A stretch of DNA of 64,000 nucleotides from Arthrobacter hankyongi (GCF_022012395.1 NZ_JAKLTQ010000003.1:62001-126000); one strand, 5' to 3'. Numbered from the stretch's first letter, positions 45,833 through 54,495 are shown. Notes: generated by a model not told the origin, from the sequence alone. Translations and numbers: made by a program.

Positions 45833-45858
45833 GGCATTTAACAGAAGAGAAGGACCCC

Positions 45859-46686
45859 ATGGCATTCCGCCAGCCCAGCATCGAATACAAGACCACGGAC
45901 CAGATCCGCAAAATGCGCACCGCCGGCCTGGTGGTCAGCCGCGCCCTCGACGCTGCGGTGGCTGCCGCCGTCGTCGGCGCCACCACCCGCGACATCGACG
46001 CCGCCTTCGAAGCGGTGCTGGACGAGGCCGGGGCGAAGAGCAACTTCAAGGGCTACCACGGTTTCCCGGCCACGGTCTGCGTCTCGGTAAACGAGGAAGT
46101 TGTCCACGGCATCCCGGGGGACCGGGTGCTGCAGGACGGGGATGTCCTGTCCGTCGACGGCGGCTGCAGCGTGGACGGCTGGCACGGGGACTCGGCCCGC
46201 GGCGTGATCGTAGGTACCGCGGATCCGGAGGACCAGCGGCTCTCGGATGTGACCGAAGCGGCGATGTGGCGGGGGATCGCGGCACTGGCCGGCGGACAGC
46301 GCGTGGGGGACATCGGCAACGCGATCGACGACTACGTCAGCTCCGTGCCGGGCAAGCCGCTGGGGATCCTCGAAGACTACGTCGGCCACGGCATCGGAAC
46401 CGCGATGCACCAGGCCCCGGACGTGCTCAACTACCGCACCAACCACCGCGGCCCCAAGATCCGGCCCGGCCTGTGCCTGGCCATCGAGCCGATGCTGGTG
46501 CGCGGGAACATCGAGACCCGGGTGCTGGAGGACGACTGGACCGTGGTCACCACCGACGGCTCCCGCTCCTGCCAGTGGGAGCACACCGTCGCGGTGCACA
46601 GCGGCGGCATCTGGGTGCTCACCGCAGAGGACGGGGGAGCGGCGAAGCTGGCCCCGCTCGGCGTCACCCCGGTCCCGCTGGACTGA
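45859..46686 (+). CDS. map: Type I methionine aminopeptidase
   Basis: A 275-aa cobalt/manganese peptidase removing N-terminal Met. The metal ligands of the family are present: DVLSVDGGCSVDGWHGDSAR (two Asp), GHGIGTAMHQAPDVLNY (His), LAIEPML (Glu), and the last Glu in SCQWEHTVAV. The ATG at 45859 follows GAGAAGGACCCC; the open frame upstream covers the inverted-repeat leader. It is 128 bases from adk, the usual order. Confidence 0.97.
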   Translation: MAFRQPSIEYKTTDQIRKMRTAGLVVSRALDAAVAAAVVGATTRDIDAAFEAVLDEAGAKSNFKGYHGFPATVCVSVNEEVVHGIPGDRVLQDGDVLSVDGGCSVDGWHGDSARGVIVGTADPEDQRLSDVTEAAMWRGIAALAGGQRVGDIGNAIDDYVSSVPGKPLGILEDYVGHGIGTAMHQAPDVLNYRTNHRGPKIRPGLCLAIEPMLVRGNIETRVLEDDWTVVTTDGSRSCQWEHTVAVHSGGIWVLTAEDGGAAKLAPLGVTPVPLD

Positions 46687-46689
46687 CCC

Positions 46690-46711
46690 GCCCTCCGGTC
46701 CGCCGGAGGGC
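46690..46711 (+). terminator. Hairpin after map
   Basis: A perfect 9-bp stem GCCCTCCGG (46690-46698) with CCGGAGGGC (46703-46711) and a TCCG loop. No U-tract follows. Confidence 0.5.
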
Positions 46712-46832
46712 GCCGGGGGTCCTGCGTGATCGTCGCCGTTGCGCCGTGTCCGGGCAACCGCGTCCGATTGTCGGTAGCACCGGCTTTACTGGTGGCGACT
46801 GACATTTGCGATGAAAGGACCCCGAAAACACC

Positions 46833-47678
46833 ATGATGGGAGCACACCACGCCCTCTCCGGCGCGGCGGCCTGGGTGGCGCTGACCACCCAGTACAGGAT
46901 TCCGCTGGACTGGATCACGGTGCCGGCCGGCTGGGGCGAGCAGACCCTGACCGTGGGTGCCGGACTGATGGACGTGGGGCCGGTCGGCGTGCTGACCGGC
47001 GCCCTAGTCAGCGCCGGCGCAGCGCTGGTGCCGGACGCGGACCACCACAACGCCACCATTGCCCATTCGCTGCCGCCGGTTTCCAAGGCCGTCTGCTCCG
47101 GCATCGGCGCCGTCTCCGGCGGCCACCGCAAGGGCACGCACTCGGTCCTGGGCATCTTCGCGTTCATCGCCGTCGCGTTCATCGCCGGGCTGTGGACCAT
47201 GGAGGTTCCCACCTTCGGCACCATCTACCCGGGCGCCGGCATCCTGTGCGTGCTGCTGGTGGCCTTCGCGGCCAAGGCACTGAAGTTCATCCCCGACCGG
47301 CTGCAGAAGATCCCCTGGGTGGTCGGACTGTCCGTGGCGGCCTTCATCGCTGCCTTTGCGCCGGAGCAACAGAACTGGTTCCCGATCGCGATGGGCGTGG
47401 GGGTGATCATGCACATCGTGGGGGACATGCTCACCACCGGCGGCGTCAACCTGATCTGGCCGCTGCGGTTCAAACCGCCGCGGGTCCTGCGCAAGGTCCC
47501 GGTGGTCAGCTGGATCTGGCGGCCCAACGGATACTTCGCCATGCCCGTGCTGGGCGATGCCGGATCGGTGCGGGAATGGCTGCTGCTGGTTCCGGTCAGC
47601 GCCTACGTGATCCTCGGCATGGGTGCGGCCACCTTCAGCATCGGCAAGGTGGCGGTGCTGGCCCTGGCCGCACTGTGA
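46833..47678 (+). CDS. DUF457/YdjM-like membrane-bound hydrolase homologue
   Basis: A 281-aa integral membrane protein beginning MMGAHHALSGAAAWVAL. It has conserved His/Asp clusters typical of the YdjM/DUF457 (metal-dependent hydrolase-like) family: GAHHALSG, PDADHHNATIAHS, GGHRKGTHSVLG, and HIVGDMLTTGGVNLIWP. Seven or so hydrophobic helices are visible. The ATG at 46833 follows GAAAGGACC. The E. coli homologue is SOS-induced, but the biochemical function is unknown. No partner gene is evident. Confidence 0.78.
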   Translation: MMGAHHALSGAAAWVALTTQYRIPLDWITVPAGWGEQTLTVGAGLMDVGPVGVLTGALVSAGAALVPDADHHNATIAHSLPPVSKAVCSGIGAVSGGHRKGTHSVLGIFAFIAVAFIAGLWTMEVPTFGTIYPGAGILCVLLVAFAAKALKFIPDRLQKIPWVVGLSVAAFIAAFAPEQQNWFPIAMGVGVIMHIVGDMLTTGGVNLIWPLRFKPPRVLRKVPVVSWIWRPNGYFAMPVLGDAGSVREWLLLVPVSAYVILGMGAATFSIGKVAVLALAAL

Positions 47679-47826
47679 GCGGTACGCCCGGACCGGCGCT
47701 CCTCCCGTAGCGCCTATCCGCCTCCTACCGCTCGCTTCGCTCGCAGCGGGGCCCTCGGCAAGAGAGCCGCCAAGGGTCCCCGTGCGCGAAGCGCGCGGGG
47801 CAGGCGGCGAACGCTAGGCTGGCGCC
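47679..47826. other. Hairpin-rich intergenic stretch
   Basis: CCCCGTGCGC (47778-47787) pairs with GCGCGCGGGG (47791-47800), with one wobble and a GAA loop. A CCGCTCGCTTCGCTCGCAGCGG segment earlier (in parts, 47729-47750) can also fold. It ends in a -10-like TAGGCT at 47815-47820, just before the next gene. Probably a terminator plus leaderless promoter. Confidence 0.4.
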
Positions 47827-48786
47827 ATGGCATCCTCGATAACCGATGTCCCGGGGATCCGGGTGGGACAGGTAGACCGCGCCGGCGACGGCTGGCTGAC
47901 CGGCGTGACGGTGGTGCTGCCGCCGCCGGGTACCGTCGGGGCCGTGGACGTCCGCGGCGGAGGCCCGGCCACGCATGAGACGGACGCACTGGACCCCACG
48001 GCCCTGGTGCGCACGGTGGATGCCGTGGTCCTGGCCGGCGGCAGCTCCTTCGGCCTGGCCGCGGCCATCGGAGCCCAGCGCTGGTGCGAGGAGCAGGGGC
48101 GAGGCTTCCGGACCCGGAATGCGCTGGTGCCGATTGTCCCGGCCGCGGCGATCTACGACCTGGGCCGCGGCGGGGAGCTTCGGGCCCGTCCGGACGCCCA
48201 GATGGGGTACGACGCCACAGCCGCGGCTGGCGCATGCCCCGAGTTTGCTCCGGTGCGGCGCGGGAATGCCGGCGCCGGGATGGGCGCTGCGGTGGACTTC
48301 GGCCGGTACAAGGGCGGCGTGGGCACTGCCTCGCTGCGGATGGCCGGGGCCAACGGGCCGGTCGTGGTGGGGGCGCTGGCGGTGGTCAACGCCGCCGGGG
48401 CCCCCGTGCTGCCCGGCCGCTCCGCCGCCGGCCGGCAGGCCGGGGACCGGACGCCCGGAGGGCATGGCCCGCTGAACACCACGTTGTGCGTGGTGGCCAC
48501 CAATGCCGTGCTGGACCCGGCCGAAGCCAAGCGGACGGCGTCGGCCGCGCACGCCGGCCTGGCCCGCGCGCTGGACCCGTCGCACACCTTGGTGGACGGC
48601 GACGTCGTCTTCTGCCTGGCCACCGGCGCCCGGCCGCTGGCCGCGGAGGGCGAGGTGGACCCGCGGATGCAGCTGCAGATCCTGGCCGCGGATGCGGTGC
48701 GGCTGGCGATCCTTGACGCGGTGGCCAGCGCCGAAGCGGTAGAAACCTCCGCCGTCGGACTTGCAAAGCATCCCGATTTAACTTAA
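47827..48786 (+). CDS. P1-family (DmpA/NylC-like) self-processing peptidase
   Basis: A 319-aa N-terminal nucleophile hydrolase of family S58 (P1/DmpA, related to nylon-oligomer hydrolase NylC). The N-terminus MASSITDVPGIRVGQ and GGSSFGLAAAIGAQRWCEEQG are typical. The autocleavage site is expected at the Asn-Thr bond in GHGPLNTTLCVVATNA (near residue 220), where the Thr becomes the nucleophile. The substrate is not predictable; members cleave D-amino-acid peptides, beta-peptides or oligoamides. TAGGCT ends 6 bases before the ATG with no Shine-Dalgarno, indicating a leaderless mRNA. Confidence 0.87.
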   Translation: MASSITDVPGIRVGQVDRAGDGWLTGVTVVLPPPGTVGAVDVRGGGPATHETDALDPTALVRTVDAVVLAGGSSFGLAAAIGAQRWCEEQGRGFRTRNALVPIVPAAAIYDLGRGGELRARPDAQMGYDATAAAGACPEFAPVRRGNAGAGMGAAVDFGRYKGGVGTASLRMAGANGPVVVGALAVVNAAGAPVLPGRSAAGRQAGDRTPGGHGPLNTTLCVVATNAVLDPAEAKRTASAAHAGLARALDPSHTLVDGDVVFCLATGARPLAAEGEVDPRMQLQILAADAVRLAILDAVASAEAVETSAVGLAKHPDLT

Positions 48787-48806
48787 GGGCGGTGCAGGAG
48801 TACAGT
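48778..48806 (+). promoter_or_regulatory. Predicted infA promoter
   Basis: TTAACT (48778-48783) and TACAGT (48801-48806, then TG) are spaced by 17 bases, starting at the very end of the peptidase gene. The leader to infA is about 155 nt. It ends with a CTAACGTTAG palindrome (48946-48955) next to the GGAGG. Confidence 0.6.
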
Positions 48807-48963
48807 TGTCTGTTGGTTGTGTCTGCCTCCGTGCGCTTTTTTATGGGCGCGGAAGCCGGAACTTCCCGGATGCCGCGCTGGTGCCAGCGTGCGGAGCCAG
48901 GCAATCAGAGCCCAAAACCAGCCCCCGCCCCTGCGGCGGTGGTTACTAACGTTAGCGGAGGAT

Positions 48964-49185
48964 ATGGCTAAAAAAGACGGTGTCATTGAGATTGAAGGCA
49001 CTGTGCAGGAAGCGCTGCCCAATGCGATGTTCCGAGTTGAACTGACCAACGGGCACGTTGTGCTTGCCCACATCTCAGGCAAAATGCGCCAGCACTACAT
49101 CCGGATCCTCCCCGAGGACCGTGTTGTGGTGGAACTTAGCCCGTACGACCTCTCCCGGGGCCGTATCGTCTACCGCTACAAGTAA
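48964..49185 (+). CDS. infA: Translation initiation factor IF-1
   Basis: A 73-aa OB-fold factor: [72 protein letters not shown] (both in parts). GCGGAGGAT gives the ribosome-binding site for ATG 48964. Followed by rpmJ and rpsM, the standard order. Confidence 0.99.
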   Translation: MAKKDGVIEIEGTVQEALPNAMFRVELTNGHVVLAHISGKMRQHYIRILPEDRVVVELSPYDLSRGRIVYRYK

Positions 49186-49265
49186 AGACTTTCTGCGTCC
49201 CCTCCGGGGGTCGCATTAAGTAGTTACGCAATTTTAAAAAACTGCTAGCAACGCAAAGGATAACC

Positions 49266-49379
49266 ATGAAGGTCCAGCCGAGCGTCAAGCAGATCTGCGA
49301 TAAGTGCAAGGTGATCCGCCGTAATGGCCGGGTCATGGTGATCTGCGAAAACCCGCGCCACAAGCAGCGCCAGGGCTAG
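49266..49379 (+). CDS. rpmJ: 50S ribosomal protein L36
   Basis: A 37-aa zinc-ribbon protein: [20 protein letters not shown] followed by [17 protein letters not shown]. The C-x2-C ... C ... H zinc ligands are intact, so it is the zinc-binding form. ATG 49266 follows AAAGGATAACC. It is easily missed because of its size. Confidence 0.98.
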   Translation: MKVQPSVKQICDKCKVIRRNGRVMVICENPRHKQRQG

Positions 49380-49381
49380 TC

Positions 49382-49403
49382 CCCCTGCTCGTATGAGCAG
49401 GGG
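49382..49403 (+). other. Hairpin in the rpmJ-rpsM gap
   Basis: A perfect 9-bp stem CCCCTGCTC (49382-49390) with GAGCAGGGG (49395-49403) and a GTAT loop, right after the rpmJ stop. No U-tract; perhaps an mRNA processing or attenuation point. Confidence 0.5.
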
Positions 49404-49539
49404 CGCCCGCGCGTCGTAATTCCATAAAAGGCAGTGCAGCAGGAGCCTTTCCTGCATACCCCCGGGCTCGGAGGCCGGGGACCTGGCAACAGGGCCGCAT
49501 TGCTTCAGACCTCCGGATACCACAAGGAGAACCGCCAAT

Positions 49540-49917
49540 ATGGCTCGTCTCGCTGGCGTAGACATTCCCCGCGAAAAGCGGGTAATCATCGCGCTCACTT
49601 ACATCTACGGCGTGGGCAAGACCCGTGCAGAGCAGACCATCGCAGAGACCGGCATCAGCCCGGACACGCGCGTCAAGGACCTCACCGATGCGGAGCTCGT
49701 GCAGCTGCGTGACTACATCGAAGGCAACTTCAAGGTCGAGGGTGACCTCCGCCGCGAAGTGGCCGCTGACATCCGCCGCAAGGTTGAGATCGGCAGCTAC
49801 GAAGGCCTCCGCCACCGCCGCGGCCTGCCCGTTCGCGGACAGCGCACCAAGACCAACGCTCGTACCCGCAAGGGCCCGAAGCGCACCGTCGCCGGTAAGA
49901 AGAAGGCCGGCCGCTAA
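49540..49917 (+). CDS. rpsM: 30S ribosomal protein S13
   Basis: A 125-aa head protein: [37 protein letters not shown], and the C-terminal [39 protein letters not shown] precedes the ATG. Confidence 0.99.
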   Translation: MARLAGVDIPREKRVIIALTYIYGVGKTRAEQTIAETGISPDTRVKDLTDAELVQLRDYIEGNFKVEGDLRREVAADIRRKVEIGSYEGLRHRRGLPVRGQRTKTNARTRKGPKRTVAGKKKAGR

Positions 49918-49962
49918 ACAGCGGTTGGTAGCTACCCCTGAACCTTTGTAGTAGGAGATCAA

Positions 49963-50364
49963 ATGCCCCCGAAGACTCGTGGAGCGGTCCGCAAGCCGCG
50001 TCGCAAGGATAAGAAGAATATTGCGCTGGGACAGGCGCATATCAAGAGCACCTTTAACAACACCATCGTGTCCATCACGGATCCGAACGGTGCTGTGATT
50101 TCCTGGGCGTCCGCCGGCGAAGTCGGCTTCAAGGGCTCCCGCAAGTCCACCCCGTTCGCCGCGCAGATGGCTGCCGAGGCCGCTGCCAAGCGCGCCCAGG
50201 AGCACGGCCTGAAGAAGGTCGACGTCTTCGTGAAGGGCCCGGGGTCCGGACGCGAAACCGCCATCCGTTCGCTGCAGGCCGCTGGCCTCGAGGTCGGCTC
50301 CATCCAGGACGTCACCCCCAGCGCCCACAACGGTTGCCGTCCCCCGAAGCGCCGCCGCGTCTAG
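49963..50364 (+). CDS. rpsK: 30S ribosomal protein S11
   Basis: A 133-aa platform protein: [43 protein letters not shown] (in parts) and [21 protein letters not shown]. The rpsD gene that follows in many bacteria is absent here; rpoA comes next. Confidence 0.99.
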   Translation: MPPKTRGAVRKPRRKDKKNIALGQAHIKSTFNNTIVSITDPNGAVISWASAGEVGFKGSRKSTPFAAQMAAEAAAKRAQEHGLKKVDVFVKGPGSGRETAIRSLQAAGLEVGSIQDVTPSAHNGCRPPKRRRV

Positions 50365-50389
50365 TCGGTCCTCAGGCAACTTTCGGCCG

Positions 50390-50439
50390 CCGTACGGAAT
50401 TCCCCCAGCTTGCTGCGGGATCCTTGCGGCGGCTGAAAG
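50390..50439 (+). other. Hairpin in the rpsK-rpoA gap
   Basis: CTTTCGGCCGCCG (50390-50402) pairs with CGGCGGCTGAAAG (50427-50439) through 13 positions including one wobble, with a 24-base loop. It may attenuate or protect the transcript between the ribosomal genes and rpoA. Confidence 0.5.
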
Positions 50440-50517
50440 GCCATTGCCGTGCCTAGGCGGCGGCATTGGCGTGCCTGGCAGACCGGCCAGCCGTCCCTTT
50501 CCACCAATCGTGTTGCG

Positions 50518-50530
50518 TCATATAGCGGAT
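50518..50530 (+). repeat. TCATATAGCGGAT motif, copy 3 (rpoA leader)
   Basis: Identical over 13 bases to 4546-4558 upstream of rpoB. It lies 21 bases before the rpoA start, just upstream of the GAAAGGA ribosome-binding site. Confidence 0.55.
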
Positions 50531-50551
50531 GCTCGCTGAAAGGAAAACTAA

Positions 50552-51562
50552 GTGCTTATTGCACAGCGCCCCACTCTTACTGAAGAAGTAGTGGCCGATA
50601 ACCGCTCCCGGTTCGTCATCGAACCGCTGGAGCCGGGCTTCGGCTACACCCTCGGCAACTCGCTGCGCCGCACGCTGCTGTCCTCGATCCCCGGTGCTGC
50701 CGTTACGAGCATCCGGATCGACGGTGTGCTGCACGAGTTCACCACGGTTCCGGGTGTGAAGGAAGATGTCACCGAGATCATCCTGAACATCAAGAACCTG
50801 GCCGTCTCCTCCGAGCATGACGAGCCCGTGGTCGCCTACCTGCGCAAGCAGGGACCCGGCGTCGTCACCGCCGCGGACATCGCACCGCCGGCCGGTGTGG
50901 AGTTCCACAACCCGGACCTGCACATCGCCACGCTGAACGAGAAGGGCAAGTTCGAGCTCGAGCTGACCATCGAGCGCGGCCGCGGCTACGTTTCCGCCGC
51001 CCAGAACAAGTCCGGCGACGCGGAGATCGGCCGTATTCCGGTGGACTCGATCTACTCGCCGGTGCTGAAGGTCACCTTCAAGGTTGAGGCGACCCGTGTT
51101 GAGCAGCGTACCGACTTCGACCGCCTGATCGTCGACGTCGAGACCAAGGATTCCATTGCCCCGCGCGACGCCGTCGCCTCGGCCGGAACCACCCTGGTTG
51201 AGCTGTTCGGCCTGGCCCGCGAACTGAACACCGCCGCCGAAGGCATCGAGATTGGCCCGAGCCCGACGGATGCCGCCCTGGCAGCCGACATGGCCCTGCC
51301 GATCGAGGACCTGGAGCTCACCGTACGCTCCTACAACTGCCTCAAGCGCGAGGGCATCCACACCGTGGGTGAGCTCGTGGCCCGCTCCGAAGCCGACCTG
51401 ATGGACATCCGGAACTTCGGTGCCAAGTCCATCGACGAGGTCAAGGCCAAGCTGGTGGAACTGGGTCTGTCCCTGAAGGATTCCCCTCCAGGGTTCGACC
51501 TGGCCGCGCGTGCCGCAGCCATCGAAGAGGACGAAGCCGGCTACACCGAGGACGAACTCTAA
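50552..51562 (+). CDS. rpoA: DNA-directed RNA polymerase alpha subunit
   Basis: A 336-aa subunit starting at GTG 50552 ([45 protein letters not shown], in parts). The N-terminal dimerisation domain spans about 1-230. The C-terminal domain ([43 protein letters not shown], in parts) keeps the DNA-binding Arg and GAKS residues. It ends in an acidic [12 protein letters not shown] tail. It is followed by rplQ. Confidence 0.99.
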   Translation: MLIAQRPTLTEEVVADNRSRFVIEPLEPGFGYTLGNSLRRTLLSSIPGAAVTSIRIDGVLHEFTTVPGVKEDVTEIILNIKNLAVSSEHDEPVVAYLRKQGPGVVTAADIAPPAGVEFHNPDLHIATLNEKGKFELELTIERGRGYVSAAQNKSGDAEIGRIPVDSIYSPVLKVTFKVEATRVEQRTDFDRLIVDVETKDSIAPRDAVASAGTTLVELFGLARELNTAAEGIEIGPSPTDAALAADMALPIEDLELTVRSYNCLKREGIHTVGELVARSEADLMDIRNFGAKSIDEVKAKLVELGLSLKDSPPGFDLAARAAAIEEDEAGYTEDEL

Positions 51563-51627
51563 AACGCAGGAATTTTGCCGTACCGACGCCCGGAGCGTTC
51601 TGCGGCACCATTTGAGGAGAATACATA

Positions 51628-52212
51628 ATGCCTACGCCCACCAAGGGTCCGCGCCTCGGCGGCGGTCCGGCCCACGAGCGCCTGATGCTCGCGAACCTGG
51701 CCGCGTCGCTCTTCGAGCACAAGCGCATCACCACCACCGTCACCAAGGCTAAGCGGCTGCGCCCGTACGCCGAGCGCCTGATCACCTTCGCCAAGCGCGG
51801 TGACCTGGCCTCCCGCCGCCGGGTGCAGGGTGCCATTTCGGCCCGCAACAACACCAACAAGGGCATCGTGCACGAGCTCTTCACCGAGATCGCGCCGCAG
51901 CTGTCCAACCGCGACGGCGGCTACACCCGCATCACCAAGATCGGCAACCGCAAGGGCGACAACGCCCCCATGGCCGTCATCGAACTGGTGCTGGAGCCCG
52001 TTTCCCCGAAGCAGGCTGTGGTGAAGGAAGCCGAGAAGGCCGCTGAGAAGGCCGCCCCGGCTGCTCCGGTTGCCGAGGAGACCCCGGCCACCGAGGCTGT
52101 GGAAACCGAGGCTGCCGAAGCTCCGGCCGCCGAGGAAGCTGCCGCAACCGAGGCCGAGGCCGCCGAGGCCCCCGCCGCTGAAGAAGCCCCGGAAGCCGAA
52201 GAGAAGAAGTAG
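51628..52212 (+). CDS. rplQ: 50S ribosomal protein L17 with long acidic tail
   Basis: Residues 1-120 match L17 ([50 protein letters not shown] in parts, [20 protein letters not shown]). The last ~70 residues are Ala/Glu/Pro repeats ([40 protein letters not shown]), so the protein is 194 aa against 127 in E. coli. A TGAGGAGAATACATA stretch precedes the ATG. Confidence 0.98.
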   Translation: MPTPTKGPRLGGGPAHERLMLANLAASLFEHKRITTTVTKAKRLRPYAERLITFAKRGDLASRRRVQGAISARNNTNKGIVHELFTEIAPQLSNRDGGYTRITKIGNRKGDNAPMAVIELVLEPVSPKQAVVKEAEKAAEKAAPAAPVAEETPATEAVETEAAEAPAAEEAAATEAEAAEAPAAEEAPEAEEKK

Positions 52213-52223
52213 TTTCTTCCGGC

Positions 52224-52235
52224 TAGACTCGGAGT
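52224..52235 (+). promoter_or_regulatory. -10 box for a leaderless truA transcript
   Basis: TAGACT (52224-52229) ends 6 bases before the truA ATG, the spacing expected when the first base of the ATG is the transcription start. The only purine stretch, GGAG, is one base from the ATG, too close for a Shine-Dalgarno. No clear -35. Confidence 0.5.
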
Positions 52236-53168
52236 ATGTCTGAACAGCAGCCCGCCGTCCCCGAACCGGACGGCGGGCTGCTGCGTGTGCGGATGGATCT
52301 TTCGTACGACGGCGCGCCGTTCCGCGGCTGGGCCGTGCAGCCCGGGCACCTGACCGTCCAGGGCGCGCTGGAGGAGGCGCTCGAGGTCCTGATCCGCCGC
52401 CCGGTGCGGCTGACTGTGGCGGGCCGGACCGACGCCGGGGTGCACGCACGCGGCCAGGTGGTCCACTTCGACCTTGACCCGGGGGAGTGGCAGGCGCTGT
52501 CCCGCGGCCGGGACATCGATCCCGGCGCGGCTCTGGTGCGCCGGCTGCGCGGCGTGCTGTCGAAGGTGCTCGGCGGCCGGGCCGGTGCGCCGTCGCCGCT
52601 GCGCACTTTGGCCGGGGCCATCGAGATCCACTCGGCGGTGCCGGCCCCGCCCGGGTTCGACGCGCGGTTCTCGGCGCTGTCGCGCCGCTACAGCTACCGG
52701 ATCGCGGACCGGCCCGAACTGTGGGACCCGCTGACCCGCAACACCACCCTCTGGCATGACCGCGAGCTGGATCCCAAGATGATGAACAATGCCGCCGGGC
52801 GCCTGATCGGGATCCACGACTTCCTGTCCTTCTGCAAGCCCCGCGAGGGCGCCACCACCATCCGCGAACTGCAGCACTTCTCCTTTGTCCGCGGCCACGA
52901 TGGCGTGATCACGGCTACCGTGCAGGCGGACGCCTTCTGCCACAACATGGTGCGCGCCCTGATCGGTGCATCGCTGATCGTGGGGACCGAACACGATCCG
53001 TACTGGCTGCACCAGCGGCTGCTGGCCCAGGTCCGGGATTCGCAGACCAAGCTGGCGGCGCCGCATCCGCTGGTGCTGGAGCACGTAGCGTACCCGGAGG
53101 ACCACGAGATGATGGTGCTGCGGGCCGCGCAGACCCGGGCCAAGCGTGAGGACCTGTCGGAAACCTAA
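52236..53168 (+). CDS. truA: tRNA pseudouridine(38-40) synthase
   Basis: A 310-aa enzyme that isomerises uridines 38-40 in the anticodon stem. It contains MDLSYDGAPFRGWAVQPGHLTVQGALEEAL (in parts), the catalytic Asp in VAGRTDAGVHARGQV (near residue 65), and HNMVRALIGASLIVG. A mid-protein stretch (RRLRGVLSKVLGGRAGAPSPL) is longer than in E. coli TruA. It follows rplQ by 23 bases, as in many actinobacteria. Confidence 0.96.
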   Translation: MSEQQPAVPEPDGGLLRVRMDLSYDGAPFRGWAVQPGHLTVQGALEEALEVLIRRPVRLTVAGRTDAGVHARGQVVHFDLDPGEWQALSRGRDIDPGAALVRRLRGVLSKVLGGRAGAPSPLRTLAGAIEIHSAVPAPPGFDARFSALSRRYSYRIADRPELWDPLTRNTTLWHDRELDPKMMNNAAGRLIGIHDFLSFCKPREGATTIRELQHFSFVRGHDGVITATVQADAFCHNMVRALIGASLIVGTEHDPYWLHQRLLAQVRDSQTKLAAPHPLVLEHVAYPEDHEMMVLRAAQTRAKREDLSET

Positions 53169-53172
53169 AGAA

Positions 53173-53214
53173 GCGGCTCCGGCCGGGTTGATAGGGCAAC
53201 CCGGCCGGAGCCGC
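53173..53214 (+). terminator. truA terminator, first half of a duplicated module
   Basis: A perfect 18-bp stem (53173-53190 with 53197-53214) with an ATAGGG loop. No U-tract. It is followed 12 bases later by the first copy of a 31-nt repeat. Confidence 0.75.
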
Positions 53215-53226
53215 CTGCGTGCACCC

Positions 53227-53257
53227 GTGCCTTCCCCCACAAAAACACAGGTAGTCT
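53227..53257 (+). repeat. 31-nt repeat, copy 1
   Basis: It starts GTGCCTTCCCCCAC and ends CACAGGTAGTCT; 27 of 31 positions are identical to 53548-53578. In this copy the internal arms no longer pair well. Confidence 0.7.
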
Positions 53258-53490
53258 GCGGGGTGTCCGAGCCGCCGGGGCTGTTTGACGGCCCGGACCT
53301 CCCTGAATCAAACATTTCACCTTTGGGCTGGCTGCTCAAGATGCGGGACTACTCGAATTGTGCCTGGAACTTACGGGTCTTGGTACACGGAAATGTGGGT
53401 AGCGCGGACGGCAGGACGATCCGGCGACGCCGGCCGCGCGGCCAGTAGGCCGCCGGGGCTCGGCCTGCGGATCAGTCGGACACGCAAAGA
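53258..53490. other. Unassigned stretch between the two repeat copies
   Basis: No convincing gene, promoter or RNA family is seen. The stretch is less GC-rich than its surroundings around 53300-53400. Small open frames cross it without a ribosome-binding site or a recognisable product. It could encode a small RNA. Confidence 0.3.
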
Positions 53491-53536
53491 GGCGGTCCCG
53501 GCCGGGATTTCTCCAGGGGCATCAGCCGGGACCGCC
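53491..53536 (+). terminator. Second hairpin of the duplicated module
   Basis: GGCGGTCCCGGC (53491-53502) pairs perfectly over 12 bp with GCCGGGACCGCC (53525-53536), with a 22-base loop. It lies 11 bases before repeat copy 2, mirroring the arrangement at 53173-53257. Confidence 0.6.
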
Positions 53537-53547
53537 GTTCGGCGCCT

Positions 53548-53578
53548 GTGCCTTCCCCCACCAAGGCACAGGCAGTCT
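53548..53578 (+). repeat. 31-nt repeat, copy 2
   Basis: It holds a 10-bp hairpin: CCTGTGCCTT (53545-53554), C-rich loop CCCCCACC, AAGGCACAGG (53563-53572). It lies 21 bases from the end of the pilus operon on the other strand and could also end that transcript. Confidence 0.7.
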
Positions 53579-53598
53579 ATTCAAGCTTTGATCGCCGT

Positions 53599-54483
53599 CT
53601 AGATCCTCATGAAAGTGTTCATGATGTTGATCGCGGCCGGCCCGAGCAGCACGATGAACAGCACCGGGAAAATGCAGAACAGCAGCGGGAAGAGCACCTT
53701 GACCGGCAGCTTCATGGCCTTTTCCTCGGCGCGCTGGCGCCGCTTGATCCGGGCCTGTTTGGCCTGGATCCGCAGCACCTTGGCGATACCGATACCGTAC
53801 TTGTCGGCCTGGACGACGGCACGGACGAAACTCTTCAGATCCTGGACGGTGCTGCGCTCTGCCATCGCTTGGTAGGCTTCCAAGCGGCTGCGTCCCACCT
53901 GGATATCGTGCAGGGTGCGGACCAGTTCTTCGGCCAGCGGACCTTTTCCGCTCTGCCCGGCCCGCGCCATAGCTGTTTCGAAGCCTAGCCCGGCCTCCAC
54001 CGAGATCAGCATCTGGTCCAAGGTGTTCGGCAGCTCCTGCTCAATCAGCTGCTGGCGCTTGATGCCGTTGTTGTAGACCAGCAGATCGGGGAGGAAATAA
54101 CCGAGCACCATGATGACGACGGCCAGCAGGATTGTCCCGGTGCTGAGGTTGCGGGCTACCAGGAGGATGCCCAGGACGGCCCCGGCCAAGGCCAGCGCCG
54201 GTTTGGCAATGAGAATCCGTTCCAGCGGCATGGATATCGGCCGGCCGGCCATGGCCAGCAGCCTGTCCAACTTACCTACGTAGCTGCGCGGCGTAATTTT
54301 GTGAGCCATGCCCAGGAAGATCGGGGGACGGCTCGAGGTCCTGTCCGATGCCGCCGTCGTGTCCCGGCCAAGATTGGACTGGATCAGCAGTGCGGAGCGC
54401 CGGTCCACGGAGACAAAGGACCAAAGCAGGTAGGTGGTGGGCAGGATGATAAGGGCCGTCAGCGACCACGCGGTGAGAGTCAT
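53599..54483 (-). CDS. tadC: Tad pilus inner-membrane platform protein (TadC-like)
   Basis: A 294-aa type II secretion F-family protein that forms the membrane platform with TadB. The T2SSF domain is at about residues 155-285: LPNTLDQMLISVEAGLGFETAMAR, ELVRTLHDIQVGRSRLEAYQAMAER (in parts), FVRAVVQADKYGIGIAKVLRIQA. Hydrophobic segments lie near the N-terminus, at ~95-140 and at the C-terminus (FPLLFCIFPVLFIVLLG). Last gene of the operon, 12 bases after tadB. Confidence 0.88.
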   Translation of the reverse strand: MTLTAWSLTALIILPTTYLLWSFVSVDRRSALLIQSNLGRDTTAASDRTSSRPPIFLGMAHKITPRSYVGKLDRLLAMAGRPISMPLERILIAKPALALAGAVLGILLVARNLSTGTILLAVVIMVLGYFLPDLLVYNNGIKRQQLIEQELPNTLDQMLISVEAGLGFETAMARAGQSGKGPLAEELVRTLHDIQVGRSRLEAYQAMAERSTVQDLKSFVRAVVQADKYGIGIAKVLRIQAKQARIKRRQRAEEKAMKLPVKVLFPLLFCIFPVLFIVLLGPAAINIMNTFMRI

Positions 54484-54495
54484 GGAGTTTCCGCC

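Noticed and set aside
53227-53578. CRISPR array or attachment-site pair
   Set aside because: Only two imperfect copies, no regular spacer length, no cas genes and no integrase nearby.
53285-53602. Open frames of about 100 codons between truA and the pilus operon
   Set aside because: No ribosome-binding site, no recognisable domain, and they run through the repeat and hairpin elements.
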